Assembly: GCF_017498485.1 (NCBI RefSeq)
Contig: NZ_CP071795.1
Coordinates: 1,612,001 to 1,676,000 of the forward strand
Length of the DNA: 64,000 nucleotides
Origin: Polaribacter batillariae
Lineage (GTDB): Bacteria; Bacteroidota; Bacteroidia; Flavobacteriales; Flavobacteriaceae
Direction of reading: 5' to 3'
Part shown: positions 55,804-64,000 of the stretch, piece after piece
Layout: each line of letters opens with the position of its first letter
Numbering within the stretch: the first letter of the stretch is position 1
The notes under the pieces: generated by a model
The model's database searches: none
What the model was told of the DNA's origin: nothing
What the model saw: the letters and a program-made list of their open reading frames with translations, nothing else
Position numbers and translations under genes: made by a program

Positions 55804-56120
55804 TGGAACTTTTAACTAAAATATTTTCTGAAGGGGTTATACTCTCTGCTCTTGGCGGTTTAGCATATCCTCTACTTACGTTGCTTGAGAGAATACAGCA
55901 AGAAAACGCAAAGAAAATAAATTTAAAAGACCTCTCGTTTTATGTTTCTATAGGTATATATGTATTTTTAGCCAGTGTTGTTGGATATATATATTTTAAT
56001 GGTAAAGTAGATTTCGGAGTAAATGACAGACTTTTAGCCGTTCATGTAGGAATAACCTCTCCTCTACTTATCCGTTCGTTAGCTTCCGCATTTCCAAAGC
56101 AAAAATTATTAAACAATTAG
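55803..56120 (+). CDS. Holin-like small membrane protein
   Basis: This 105-aa protein has three hydrophobic segments: about 12-28 (VILSALGGLAYPLLTLL), 46-66 (FYVSIGIYVFLASVVGYIYF) and 78-96 (LLAVHVGITSPLLIRSLASAF). Charged linkers lie between them and there is no signal peptide. Size and topology are compatible with a class I holin. Position after an unexported amidase supports that role, but no holin family signature can be shown by eye. Confidence 0.65.
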   Translation: MELLTKIFSEGVILSALGGLAYPLLTLLERIQQENAKKINLKDLSFYVSIGIYVFLASVVGYIYFNGKVDFGVNDRLLAVHVGITSPLLIRSLASAFPKQKLLNN

Positions 56121-56121
56121 T

Positions 56122-57585
56122 ATGAAAGAGGAAAAAGATACAACTATTTTCAATTGTCATGCCCATATCTTTACGATAGATCATGTACCAAATGAGTTTG
56201 GTCGTACTTTTGTACCTCGTTTTCTATCCAAAATTCTTACTATCAAATTAGTCAAATGGTATTATAATAATTTTACTAGTAGAGGTAATTATAAATATAA
56301 AAAATTCAGGCATTCTTTAAAAAAAATAAAATATGGGATATTGCAATTTTGTAAATGGACTTTTATTCTCTATTGGTTAATTTTAGGTGTTAGTTTTATT
56401 TTAAAATGGGTATTTAAAATTATAACGTCATTTTTAAAGGTCGATTATTTCTTTAGCAAAGAACTAAGAGATATCACGAAAAGGTTTTTGACATTGGGAC
56501 GCTATTCTCTTAACTATAAATCTCAAGCGAGAATTTATGACTTATTAGAAAAAACATATGAAAGAAATACTAAAATAGTAGTACTTTCTATGGATATGGA
56601 TTATATGGAAGCTGGCAAACCCGAGATTAAATATTTAGACCAATTAGAGGAGTTAAAAATCGTAAAAAAAAATAATATAGATTTATTGCCTTTTATTTTT
56701 TTAGACCCAAGAAGAGTTAAAGAAACAAAATCGTTAGAAGGGAAAAAAAATTATGCTACTTTTTTAAAATCTGAACTTCAAAAAGGTAATTTTAATGGAA
56801 TTAAGCTGTACCCTGCATTAGGTTATTATCCGTTTGACAAAGAACTTGTAAACAGTTATTTATTTGCACAAGAAAATAACATTCCTATTATGACTCATTG
56901 CATTGAAGGAACTGTTTTTTACAGAGGAAAAAAGAAACCAGAGTGGAACTATCATCCAATATTAACCTATAATAAAAAAGGCACAGATAACCCAGAACCA
57001 ATTCCTTTACCACAAAGTGGTAACTATCAATGGACCACTAATTTTACACATCCAATGAATTATCATTGTTTATTAGATAAAGAACTTTTATCAAACTATT
57101 TAGGTTATGAATGCGATTTAAGTAAATTAAAAATTTGCTTAGCCCATTTTGGAGGTAGTAAAGAATGGAAAAAATATGAAACTGATGGTTGGAATAATTA
57201 TAATAAAAACATTAGCCACGCAAGCGAAGTAGATTATCTTAAAATTAAAAATACTTTAAACCATAAAAGTAAGCGAACAATTTGGTGGAATGCAAGTTGG
57301 TTGTCTATAATATATGATTTAATGATAAAGTATGAAAACGTTTATGCAGACGTTAGCTTCATACTTTTTAATGAAAAACTATTTCCAATGCTGAAGTTTA
57401 TTTTAAACGACCCAAAAGTTTCTGATAAAATATTATATGGCACCGATTATTACGTTGTTACCCAAAAAAAGACTGAAAAATCATTACATCAAAATTTAAG
57501 ATCTTATATAGGAGAAGAGTTATTTTTTAAAATTGCCAATAAAAATCCGAAACAATTCTTGACTACCAATTTTAAAGATTATTAA
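56122..57585 (+). CDS. Amidohydrolase-family metal hydrolase with membrane insertion
   Basis: This 487-aa protein has the TIM-barrel amidohydrolase features: FNCHAHIFT (HxH, about 9-17), PIMTHCIEG (His, about 258), CLAHFGGSKEW (His, about 340) and YGTDYYVV (Asp, about 450). An unusual hydrophobic insertion at about 73-105 (FCKWTFILYWLILGVSFILK, then VFKII) would anchor it in the inner membrane near its N-terminus. It starts 1 base after the holin-like gene and closes the co-oriented island. The substrate is unknown. The family includes decarboxylases and amide or ester hydrolases. Confidence 0.85.
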   Translation: MKEEKDTTIFNCHAHIFTIDHVPNEFGRTFVPRFLSKILTIKLVKWYYNNFTSRGNYKYKKFRHSLKKIKYGILQFCKWTFILYWLILGVSFILKWVFKIITSFLKVDYFFSKELRDITKRFLTLGRYSLNYKSQARIYDLLEKTYERNTKIVVLSMDMDYMEAGKPEIKYLDQLEELKIVKKNNIDLLPFIFLDPRRVKETKSLEGKKNYATFLKSELQKGNFNGIKLYPALGYYPFDKELVNSYLFAQENNIPIMTHCIEGTVFYRGKKKPEWNYHPILTYNKKGTDNPEPIPLPQSGNYQWTTNFTHPMNYHCLLDKELLSNYLGYECDLSKLKICLAHFGGSKEWKKYETDGWNNYNKNISHASEVDYLKIKNTLNHKSKRTIWWNASWLSIIYDLMIKYENVYADVSFILFNEKLFPMLKFILNDPKVSDKILYGTDYYVVTQKKTEKSLHQNLRSYIGEELFFKIANKNPKQFLTTNFKDY

Positions 57586-57785
57586 ATGTCTAGTCCTAAA
57601 ATAAATTGACATAAAATCGACTTATTCTTGAGTTTGACAGTTTGAGGGCTAAAAAAGGCATTTTTAAAAACAGAATCCTTGATTTTACTGGATTTGTTGT
57701 CTTAATTTAAAAAAATAGGCGTAGTGCGAAACTATTTTTTTCTTCCACTTTAACGACCTAAATTTGTTGCATGGCATTCCTCATA

Positions 57786-58924
57786 CCATTTAAACTTTGA
57801 ATTCAAGATAATATTTATTATCTTTCGAGGTAAAATTTATTATCTTTCAATATGCCAAAGAAAATTACCTTATCCATTAAAGAAGAATCTGTTGAATTGC
57901 GAAAACTATATGAGTCTACCACTACAGAATTACGAAGAGATCGTTTAAAAATGTTATACTACATAAAGTCCGGGAAATACATCTATCGTAATGCGATCGC
58001 AAAGAAGCTTGGCAGACGTCCAACCACCATAGGCAATTGGATTAAAGACTATGAAACAGGAGGCCTTTCAAATTTATTAGAAATACATAGCGGAGGTAAT
58101 AATACCGTTCATATTTCAGATAGAGCAAAAGCCTATATCTCCAAGACATTATCTAATAGCGATACCACCATAACTTCCTATATAGAGTTACAAGCTCGTA
58201 TAGCCGAAGATTTATCAGAGATGATAAATTATGGTGCACTTTATGCACATTGTAGGCGAAAACATAAGTCTAAGCTAAAAGTATCAAGAAAGTCACACTA
58301 TAAAAAAGACCCGAAAGCCGAAATGGTTTTTAAAAAACCTAGAAAACACTTTTAAATTATTTAGAACAAAACTAAATAAAAATAACTTTGAATCGGTCAA
58401 TTTATTTTTTCAAGATGAATCTCGTTTTGGATTAATCACCAAACAAAAAAGAGTCATTACAGCTAAAGGCGTTAAACCTATAGCAAAGTACAAACATAGT
58501 TATCAGAGTAAATGGCTATGGGGAAGTTTTTCACCCATTACCGGTGAGAGTTTCTGCATGCTAACAGATACTGTGTGTAAAGACTTTTTTATTGAGTATT
58601 TAACAGACTTAAGTGCCTGTAATCCTTTGGAACTAAAAATTGTAATTATTGACAATGCAGCTTTCCACTCTACTAAAGATGTAAAATTGCCTGATAATAT
58701 TATTTTATTACCTATCCCTGCATATTGCCCTGAACTAAATCCAGCTGAAAAAGTTTGGCAATACCTTAAAAGTAAAATTGCAATGAAAATTTATGACACT
58801 TTAGATATACTAGAATCCAAAATAGAGCACCTAGTTTATCAAATGGATAATAAGACCATTAAGTCTATAACCGGATATGAATTTTATCTAAAATCTTTTT
58901 ATAACGTTTTTAATGTTTAAATGG
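57786..58924 (+). mobile_element. IS630-family insertion sequence
   Basis: The element is 1139 bases, bounded by CCATTTAAAC at 57,786-57,795 and its inverted copy GTTTAAATGG at 58,915-58,924. It is flanked on both sides by TA, the duplicated IS630 target. A palindrome AAGATAATA-TT-TATTATCTT (57,805-57,824) and a repeated ATTTATTATCTTTC lie between the left end and the transposase start. Both ends are confirmed by restoration of the interrupted reading frame. Confidence 0.88.
57852..58920 (+). pseudogene. IS630-family transposase with a frameshift
   Basis: The first frame (to 58,355) encodes the helix-turn-helix part (AIAKKLGRRPTTIGNWIKDY, then SKLKVSRKSHYKK). The second frame carries WFLKNLENTFKLFRTKLNKN, FFQDESRFGL (first Asp), IIDNAAFHS (second Asp) and CPELNPAEKVW (Glu), ending at 58,920. 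The change is +1 and must lie between about 58,302 and 58,322, near an A6-G run. Some IS families use programmed frameshifting, so this may be functional; otherwise it is a simple inactivating indel. Confidence 0.85.
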
Positions 58925-59219
58925 TATCAGATCAGAGAAAAAATTCTCAGGCACCTACCTACGCATCATCCAATCCTATAAGCAGGATGGTAAGTCCAAA
59001 CACAAAACACTCTACTCACTAGGCAAGCTAGAAGATTATGATGTGAATCAGCTAGAGCGTATCGCTAGGAAATTACTAGAGCTTATAGGTAAGGATATTG
59101 ATATTTTAGATAGTGGTCATCTTCATGAATTGGGTAGGTATAATTATGGTTATGCTCTTGTAGTGAATAAACTTTGGACAAATAAATTGACTCTTATGTA
59201 TAGCACTAAAGATTACTAT

Positions 59220-60902
59220 TTATACCTGATTTAGTTCGTCCATTAATGCTCTACGTTGAGGATATAGTTTTCTAAATAGTTCTATTAATTCGTTTACTTT
59301 GTCATTTCCTCCAAGTTTTTTCATCCTACGTAGGTATCTACAGGCTTTTTGGTAATGATTTCTTCCAACATATTTTTCAACATAGTTTGTAATTCTTTCA
59401 CTATATAATTCAACCAACTCTGAAGAGTAATCTTTTGACAAATATGGTTCGTTTTGCTCAATATTATCCATAGAAAGATTTTGTTTTAACATTAGTAATA
59501 GCCTATCCCACCATTGCTCTTTTATGTAAATTTTCCGAATTAATTCAGTATAAGTCCATCTATTTTTAACAGTAATTTCCTTTATGATTTCTTCTAAAAA
59601 CAGATGCCAATTTTCATCCTTAATAGTATCTTTTAAGATTTGATAATAATCTTGTTTTGGATGGAAGTTGGTAATAAATAAAAGCCTTGCATATTCAATA
59701 ATTTTGGAAGTGTTATTTTGGGTTTGAGCAACTTTTAATAACCAATTGTACCAATCTTTTGCTAATCCAGGTCTATCTTTTTCATCGTATTTAATTCCGT
59801 CTTGAGATAAGGTTATTACTTTTTCAAAATTTTTGTTGTTAAAGGCTTTTTCTATTTCTGATTCTCTTATTGATGGATTTGAAATGTTCTGGTTAATATA
59901 TTTTTTAACTTCATTTTGATTTTTAAAACGTCTTAATAAATCTAATTTAAATAACTGGGCATGTTCACGCTCATATTCTCCATCTACTGTATCCAAACAA
60001 CTCAATATAATATCTGCTTCATTTTCTTTTTCAATTAAATCACAAGCAATTTTTAGTATTTCTATATGCCAGTCCCAACCCTCAAACAGCTTTTTATTAA
60101 AAGAAGAAATGCAGTATTCAAATATCTCTTGTTTAAGTTTACTAGAAAGCTTTTCTTTAACTAATTTAGAAAGTAAATCCATTGCTGAGTTTGCAAAATA
60201 GCCTAAATCACCATTGCTGTCATCTCCATATTGAAATGCTTCTGTCATTTCTTCTAGTAAAGCCGTACTAATGAAGAAGACATTTTCCAAGTTATTCTTT
60301 GCTAAATACTTTTCTGCATTCTCTAAAAAGGGTTCGGTAGTACTAACCACATATTTCATATCTGACCAACCAATCCAACCATCTCGTCCTGCTGCTGTTT
60401 GTAATATGGAATGAATTTGTTTTTGATAAAATTCTTTTGATTGATGTTGACTTAAATGACCAAATGACGCTAAAAAATAGTTTCTGAATTTCCTGTCTTT
60501 TTTGCTATTACTTTGTACAAAATCTATTAACTCTTCGTGCGAAATGATTTTTAACAATTCTTTTACTTGCTGTGTAATTGACTTTGTTTTTTTCTTTTTT
60601 GGCTTTGAAATATTAAGTTGATTTAATTCCAATTCATCTTGTTGTAAATGGAAAATTACTGCTACTATGTGCTTACATACAGGCCCGCTATCATAAGGGC
60701 AATTACAATGGTGCTCTATAATAGTATTGTTTTTAATTGCTAGCCGAACTATATATTCATCTGTACCAGAGACAATAGCTTCATATTCTCCTATTGAAAT
60801 TTCTGAAAAATCAGTTATTGCATTACTTTTAAAATAGGACAATCCTCTATGTAGAATTTTTTCATTAATTAATTGCTCAAATTCGTTTAATGGTATTTTC
60901 AT
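59220..60902 (-). CDS. SWIM zinc-finger domain protein
   Basis: This 560-aa protein has a SWIM motif C-x-C-xn-C-x-H at about 66-80 (HCNCPYDSGPVCKHIVAVIF). A basic linker KPKKKKTKS follows, then about 430 residues of helical repeats (for example FNNKNFEKVITLSQDGIKYD, RPGLAKDWYNWLLKVAQT) resembling TPR/HEAT arrays. SWIM domains bind DNA or proteins. Stand-alone SWIM plus helical repeat proteins occur widely without a known pathway. There is no signal peptide. It is convergent with the IS remnant and divergent from the gene at 61,080. Confidence 0.88.
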   Translation of the reverse strand: MKIPLNEFEQLINEKILHRGLSYFKSNAITDFSEISIGEYEAIVSGTDEYIVRLAIKNNTIIEHHCNCPYDSGPVCKHIVAVIFHLQQDELELNQLNISKPKKKKTKSITQQVKELLKIISHEELIDFVQSNSKKDRKFRNYFLASFGHLSQHQSKEFYQKQIHSILQTAAGRDGWIGWSDMKYVVSTTEPFLENAEKYLAKNNLENVFFISTALLEEMTEAFQYGDDSNGDLGYFANSAMDLLSKLVKEKLSSKLKQEIFEYCISSFNKKLFEGWDWHIEILKIACDLIEKENEADIILSCLDTVDGEYEREHAQLFKLDLLRRFKNQNEVKKYINQNISNPSIRESEIEKAFNNKNFEKVITLSQDGIKYDEKDRPGLAKDWYNWLLKVAQTQNNTSKIIEYARLLFITNFHPKQDYYQILKDTIKDENWHLFLEEIIKEITVKNRWTYTELIRKIYIKEQWWDRLLLMLKQNLSMDNIEQNEPYLSKDYSSELVELYSERITNYVEKYVGRNHYQKACRYLRRMKKLGGNDKVNELIELFRKLYPQRRALMDELNQV

Positions 60903-61079
60903 CTTTTAACCCTATTATAATATAATTTTCTAATCTTTAAATGTTAAAACTCAAAGGTAATTTTTTTTAATCATTCAGAATAAAACATTATGAAATTATC
61001 ATTATTTTTTTCAGTATTTCACTATCTTTAATCCCTCAGAAAATACATCATCACTTAATAAAATAGCTTAAAAACACCT

Positions 61080-61595
61080 ATGAATTCAAATAAACTAACA
61101 CTTATCAAAAAAATAATAGAACAGCAACTTGATTCTTTTGATTTTGATAAAGAAATTGAAAGAAATCAAAAAATACTTACAGAACTTCGTGAGACTCCTG
61201 CCGATGAATATTCATTGTCTGGAAATATCGAATACGGAATTACAAATCGTTTAGATAAATGGAGACAAATGGATTTAGATAATTTTTTTAAAAGATTTGT
61301 GGTTTTAGCTGGTATTAAGGAATTTGCGTTTGGCTTTGAAGGAAAACTGGGTGTAGATGTTAGCGTTAGCCTTGGTGCTGCACTTTTTGGTGGTAAAGTA
61401 AGAGGTGCCTTAGGTATAGAAGGTGCTTTGATAGATAAATCAACCTTTACCGAAGATAACGATTTTATAGAGTTTACTGGTATAGATACGACCATGCAAT
61501 ATGTGGTTTCAGAAATAAAAAAATTGGTAAATATAGATAAAGAGGATACCAAGCCCGAAGATTTAAGACAAAGTTTAATAAAAATAACCCGTTAA
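61080..61595 (+). CDS. Small protein with glycine-rich core, unknown function
   Basis: This 171-aa protein has a helical N-terminus (TLIKKIIEQQLDSFDFDKEI). A middle part is rich in Gly, Ala and Val with alternating pattern (FGFEGKLGVDVSVSLGAALF, GGKVRGALGIEGALI), and a helical C-terminus follows. No export signal. No family recognised. It is followed after 2 bases by the lipoprotein pair, so it is probably in one operon with them. Confidence 0.75.
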   Translation: MNSNKLTLIKKIIEQQLDSFDFDKEIERNQKILTELRETPADEYSLSGNIEYGITNRLDKWRQMDLDNFFKRFVVLAGIKEFAFGFEGKLGVDVSVSLGAALFGGKVRGALGIEGALIDKSTFTEDNDFIEFTGIDTTMQYVVSEIKKLVNIDKEDTKPEDLRQSLIKITR

Positions 61596-61597
61596 GT

Positions 61598-62824
61598 ATG
61601 TACAAACAGTTTTTTATTTTGTTAATAATACTACTTGCTTTTAATTCTTGCAGTTCTATACCAAAAGAAAAGCTATACTCTAGCTTATATACCGATGTAA
61701 GAAATAAATATTATTTGAATGGCCCAGTAGAAACGATTAGAAGTTCTTTAGAGTTGTTAATTAAAAGACCTAAATCTAAAGATAGTTTAAGAATTACAAG
61801 AAATTCTAGTATTAAAAGTGGTAAAACAATTGGTTTTAACTACCCAGGATTTAATAGATTCAATAAGGAAGGTTTTCTTATAAAAAGGCACACTTTTGTA
61901 GATGCAGCTAAAACAGAGTTAGACATTACAGATACTATTAGACGTAGAAAAAAAAGGGTCACAGAACAATTTGGTACGTATTATTTAGATGTTAATATAT
62001 ATATATATTTTAAAGATCTAGAAGAAAAACGTAAAATAAAACAAACGTATAAACCGCTTAAAAGAGTCTTTAACCCTTATAGAGTTTACGCTGATAGTGA
62101 TTATTATTACAATTATGATTACCGTGTTAAAAAAGATAGTTCTTTTTTAGAGTCTCGTTATGGGTTTGGGTATGAATTTAAAAACAACAGAATTACTAAA
62201 GAAAAAAAATTACACATTCATGACTATGATTTTAAGAATAATTTAGATACTAACGTAACCTATGTTACTAGTTACAAATACAATAAAAAAAAACAACTCA
62301 TTGCTAAAGACTATGATTTTAAGCAGGTTTTTACAGGTTTTGTAGATCACGATTTAAGTTACGATTATCAAAGAAGAGAATATGGAGAAACACCTTATGA
62401 TCTCTATAAGTATAATGACCAAAACCAACTAATAGAAGTTGTTAATTATGAATATAAAGACCCTGAAAAAAGAAATATAATCTTTAAAGAAAACTATTTT
62501 TATAACAGCAAGGGGCAACATACTAAAACTATACGTATAAGGGGATTCAAGATTTTAGATCGCTATCAAGGTGCTTTTGCTACTGAGTTTTTTTACAATG
62601 AAAAAGAAGAGTTAGTAAAATTGGTAAAATACAAACGAGATAAACTAAAAGATGTAGATGTAACCTACCGTATGGAGTACTCAGGTCACGATAAATACGA
62701 TAATTGGTTGGAGTGCCTACTCTATGTTAATGATGGTACAAAGCCCATAAAAAAATACAGTAGAGAAATTACTTACTATCCAGAAGAAGAAAAGGAAACA
62801 AAAAAAGAAAAAAGTAACCAATAA
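61598..62824 (+). CDS. Tyr-rich repeat lipoprotein, intact paralogue
   Basis: This 408-aa protein has a lipobox (MYKQFFILLIILLAFNSC, Cys at 18) and a body of short YxYN-type repeats (YKYNKKKQLIAKDYDFK, YKYNDQNQLIEVVNYEYK, FYNSKGQHTKTIRIRG, FFYNEKEELVKLVKYK). Each suggests a beta hairpin, as in RHS/YD-type or wall-associated lipoproteins. It is probably an outer-membrane surface protein. An (AT)7 tract at 61,995-62,008 lies in frame in its coding region. The next gene, 2 bases downstream, is a tandem paralogue with the same beginning and a nearly identical 3' part. Confidence 0.85.
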   Translation: MYKQFFILLIILLAFNSCSSIPKEKLYSSLYTDVRNKYYLNGPVETIRSSLELLIKRPKSKDSLRITRNSSIKSGKTIGFNYPGFNRFNKEGFLIKRHTFVDAAKTELDITDTIRRRKKRVTEQFGTYYLDVNIYIYFKDLEEKRKIKQTYKPLKRVFNPYRVYADSDYYYNYDYRVKKDSSFLESRYGFGYEFKNNRITKEKKLHIHDYDFKNNLDTNVTYVTSYKYNKKKQLIAKDYDFKQVFTGFVDHDLSYDYQRREYGETPYDLYKYNDQNQLIEVVNYEYKDPEKRNIIFKENYFYNSKGQHTKTIRIRGFKILDRYQGAFATEFFYNEKEELVKLVKYKRDKLKDVDVTYRMEYSGHDKYDNWLECLLYVNDGTKPIKKYSREITYYPEEEKETKKEKSNQ

Positions 62825-62826
62825 AT

Positions 62827-64000
62827 ATGTGTAAATACTTTTATATTTTACTAGTAATACTACTAACTTTTAGTTATTGTAGTTCTATATCTAAAGAAAA
62901 ACTATACCCTAGCCTATATACCGATGTAAGAAATAAATATTACACCAATGGGCCAGTAAAAATAATTAGGGGGTATTATAAAGAATTGATTAAGAGACCA
63001 AAATCTAAAGATAGCTTAAGTATTATTGGAGAGTTTTCTGGTTTCAATAGTAAAAAATATATAGGTTTTACATCAGGTTTTAACAAGTTTAATAAATATG
63101 GTCTTATACTGAAGGACCATCCTTTAAGGAATGGAGATAAAACAGAAATTGATAATAATGATACCGTAATATATAAACGTGTAGATACTATAAAAGGACT
63201 TGGTATATACAGTTCAAGAATCGATATATATATATATATTTTAAAGACCTAGAAGAAAAACTTAAGATAAAACAAACGTATAAACCATTAAAAAGAGTCT
63301 TTAACCCCTATAGAGTATATATAAATAGTAATTATTATGATAATTATGATTATCGTGTTAAAAAAGATAGCTCTTTTATGAAGTCATATTATGGGTTTGG
63401 GTATGAATTAAAAAATAATAAAATTACTAAAGAAAAAAAATTAAACCTTACAGATTTAGATTTAGATAAAATTGTAGATACTACAGTAACCTACGTTGCT
63501 AGTTACAAATACAATAAAAAAAACCAACTAATAGCTAAAGACTACGATTTTACGTGGATTATGAGTGGCTATGTAGATCATGGGTTAAATAAACAATATG
63601 AAAAAGAAAGTTATGGTGGTGTACCTTATGAAACCTATACCTATAATGAGCAAAATCTACTTATAGAAATTGCTAACTATGACGCTGAAGACCCAACAGA
63701 AAGAAATATAATATTTAAAGAAAACTATTTCTATAATACCAAAGGGAAACTTACTAAAACCATACGCATAAGAGGCCTAAAGTTTTTTAGTAGCTACAAA
63801 GGCGCTTTTGCTTCCGAGTTTTTTTACAACGAGAAAGAAGAGTTGGTAAAATTGGTAAAATACAAACGAGATAAACTAAAAGATGTAGATGTAACCTACC
63901 GTATGGAGTACTCAGGTCACGATAGATATGATAATTGGTTAGAGTGCTTGCTCTATGTTAATGACGGTACAAAACCCATAAAAAAATACAGTAGAGAAAT
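62827..64000 (+). pseudogene. Tyr-rich repeat lipoprotein, frameshifted paralogue (cut by window end)
   Basis: The gene starts with a lipobox (MCKYFYILLVILLTFSYC) and the same KEKLYPSLYTDVRNKYY beginning as its neighbour. At an (AT)8 tract (63,224-63,239) the frame runs into a TAG at 63,250-63,252. The shifted frame continues from 63,240 (FKDLEEKLKIKQTYKPLKRV) to the window edge without a stop, matching the intact paralogue throughout. The intact copy has (AT)7 at this site. Loss of one AT unit would restore the full protein, so slipped-strand switching is possible. A decayed copy or read error is also possible. Confidence 0.85.

Larger units (their letters stand above)
57764..59234 (+). pseudogene. 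IS1634-like transposase N-terminal remnant, split by IS630
   Basis: The left part (57,764-57,785) and the right part (from 58,927) join in frame when the IS630 element and one TA copy are removed: HGIPHIRSEKKFSGTYLRII, then QSYKQDGKSKHKTLYSLGKL and LHELGRYNYGYALVVNKLW. This is the N-terminal domain of an IS1634/IS4-type DDE transposase. The frame ends soon after NKLWTNKLTL, without the catalytic domain, so it was already truncated. Its last 15 bases overlap the convergent SWIM gene. The 180 bases before it carry no other gene. Confidence 0.78.

Noticed and set aside
25350..57585. Ordinary prophage
   Set aside because: No terminase, portal, capsid, integrase, repressor or replication genes can be seen. 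Only fibre- and lysis-type genes are present, so a complete prophage is not supported.
57586..57785. A gene upstream of the IS630 element
   Set aside because: No frame has a start and protein-like composition. It is probably the untranslated left end of the older IS.

Overview
The window is AT-rich and looks like a chromosome segment from a marine member of the Flavobacteriaceae (Bacteroidota), near Polaribacter or Tenacibaculum. The reasons are the core gene families, the A-rich leaders in place of Shine-Dalgarno sites, the family-specific intergenic repeats, and at least two good matches to the Bacteroidota promoter pattern (TTTG, about 19 bases, then TAnnTTTG). No species can be assigned from the sequence alone.

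Left part (1-24,731) is core genome. It runs: a truncated OmpR-type response regulator, a deoxynucleoside kinase, a minus-strand cluster (DinB-like protein, CPA1 antiporter, cystathionine gamma-synthase-like enzyme), an ArsC/Spx-like protein, a glycosyltransferase, thymidine kinase, alanine racemase, MscL, an ECF sigma/anti-sigma pair with two DUF4097-like envelope proteins, an intact IS256-family element, an RluA-type pseudouridine synthase broken by two homopolymer frameshifts, and a large DUF5916-type outer-membrane protein. The translation cluster follows: rplM-rpsI, rpsB-tsf, pyrH-frr, then tRNA-Gly(GCC) and tRNA-Leu(TAA). The gaps between these genes are rich in small repeats. They include a roughly 190-bp MITE-like element in two copies, one carrying the IS256 element, and a perfect palindrome in two copies that differ by a compensatory base pair.

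Middle part (24,732-57,585) is a co-oriented accessory island directly 3' of tRNA-Leu. After a 600-bp leader with a 16-bp iteron-like array come four giant proteins without signal peptides (749, 1144, 2099 and 2344 aa). The second ends in a WHH-type nuclease domain and is followed by a SUKH (SMI1/KNR4) immunity gene that is out of frame at a seven-G tract. Further on are a DEDDh exonuclease, small lipoproteins, an exact 7 x 21-bp repeat array, a tail-fibre module (two proteins sharing an N-terminal docking-like motif, one ending in an S74 intramolecular chaperone), and a lysis-like cassette (Amidase_3, lipoprotein, three small proteins including a holin-like one). A membrane-tethered amidohydrolase closes the run. 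No capsid, terminase, portal, sheath, tube, baseplate, AAA+ ATPase, integrase or replication gene is visible. My leading hypothesis is an effector and fibre arm of a lysis-released particle (eCIS- or tailocin-like, or a new type) that carries toxin and adhesin polypeptides. This is inference.

Right part (57,586-64,000) starts with nested insertion sequences: an IS630-family element sits in the 5' end of an older IS1634-like transposase remnant, and removing it restores the remnant's reading frame exactly. Then come a SWIM zinc-finger protein on the minus strand, a small glycine-rich protein, and two tandem paralogous lipoproteins. The second lipoprotein is out of frame because of one extra AT unit in an (AT)8 tract. 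Three of the four frameshifted genes in the window break at simple repeats, so phase variation and sequencing error both need to be considered.
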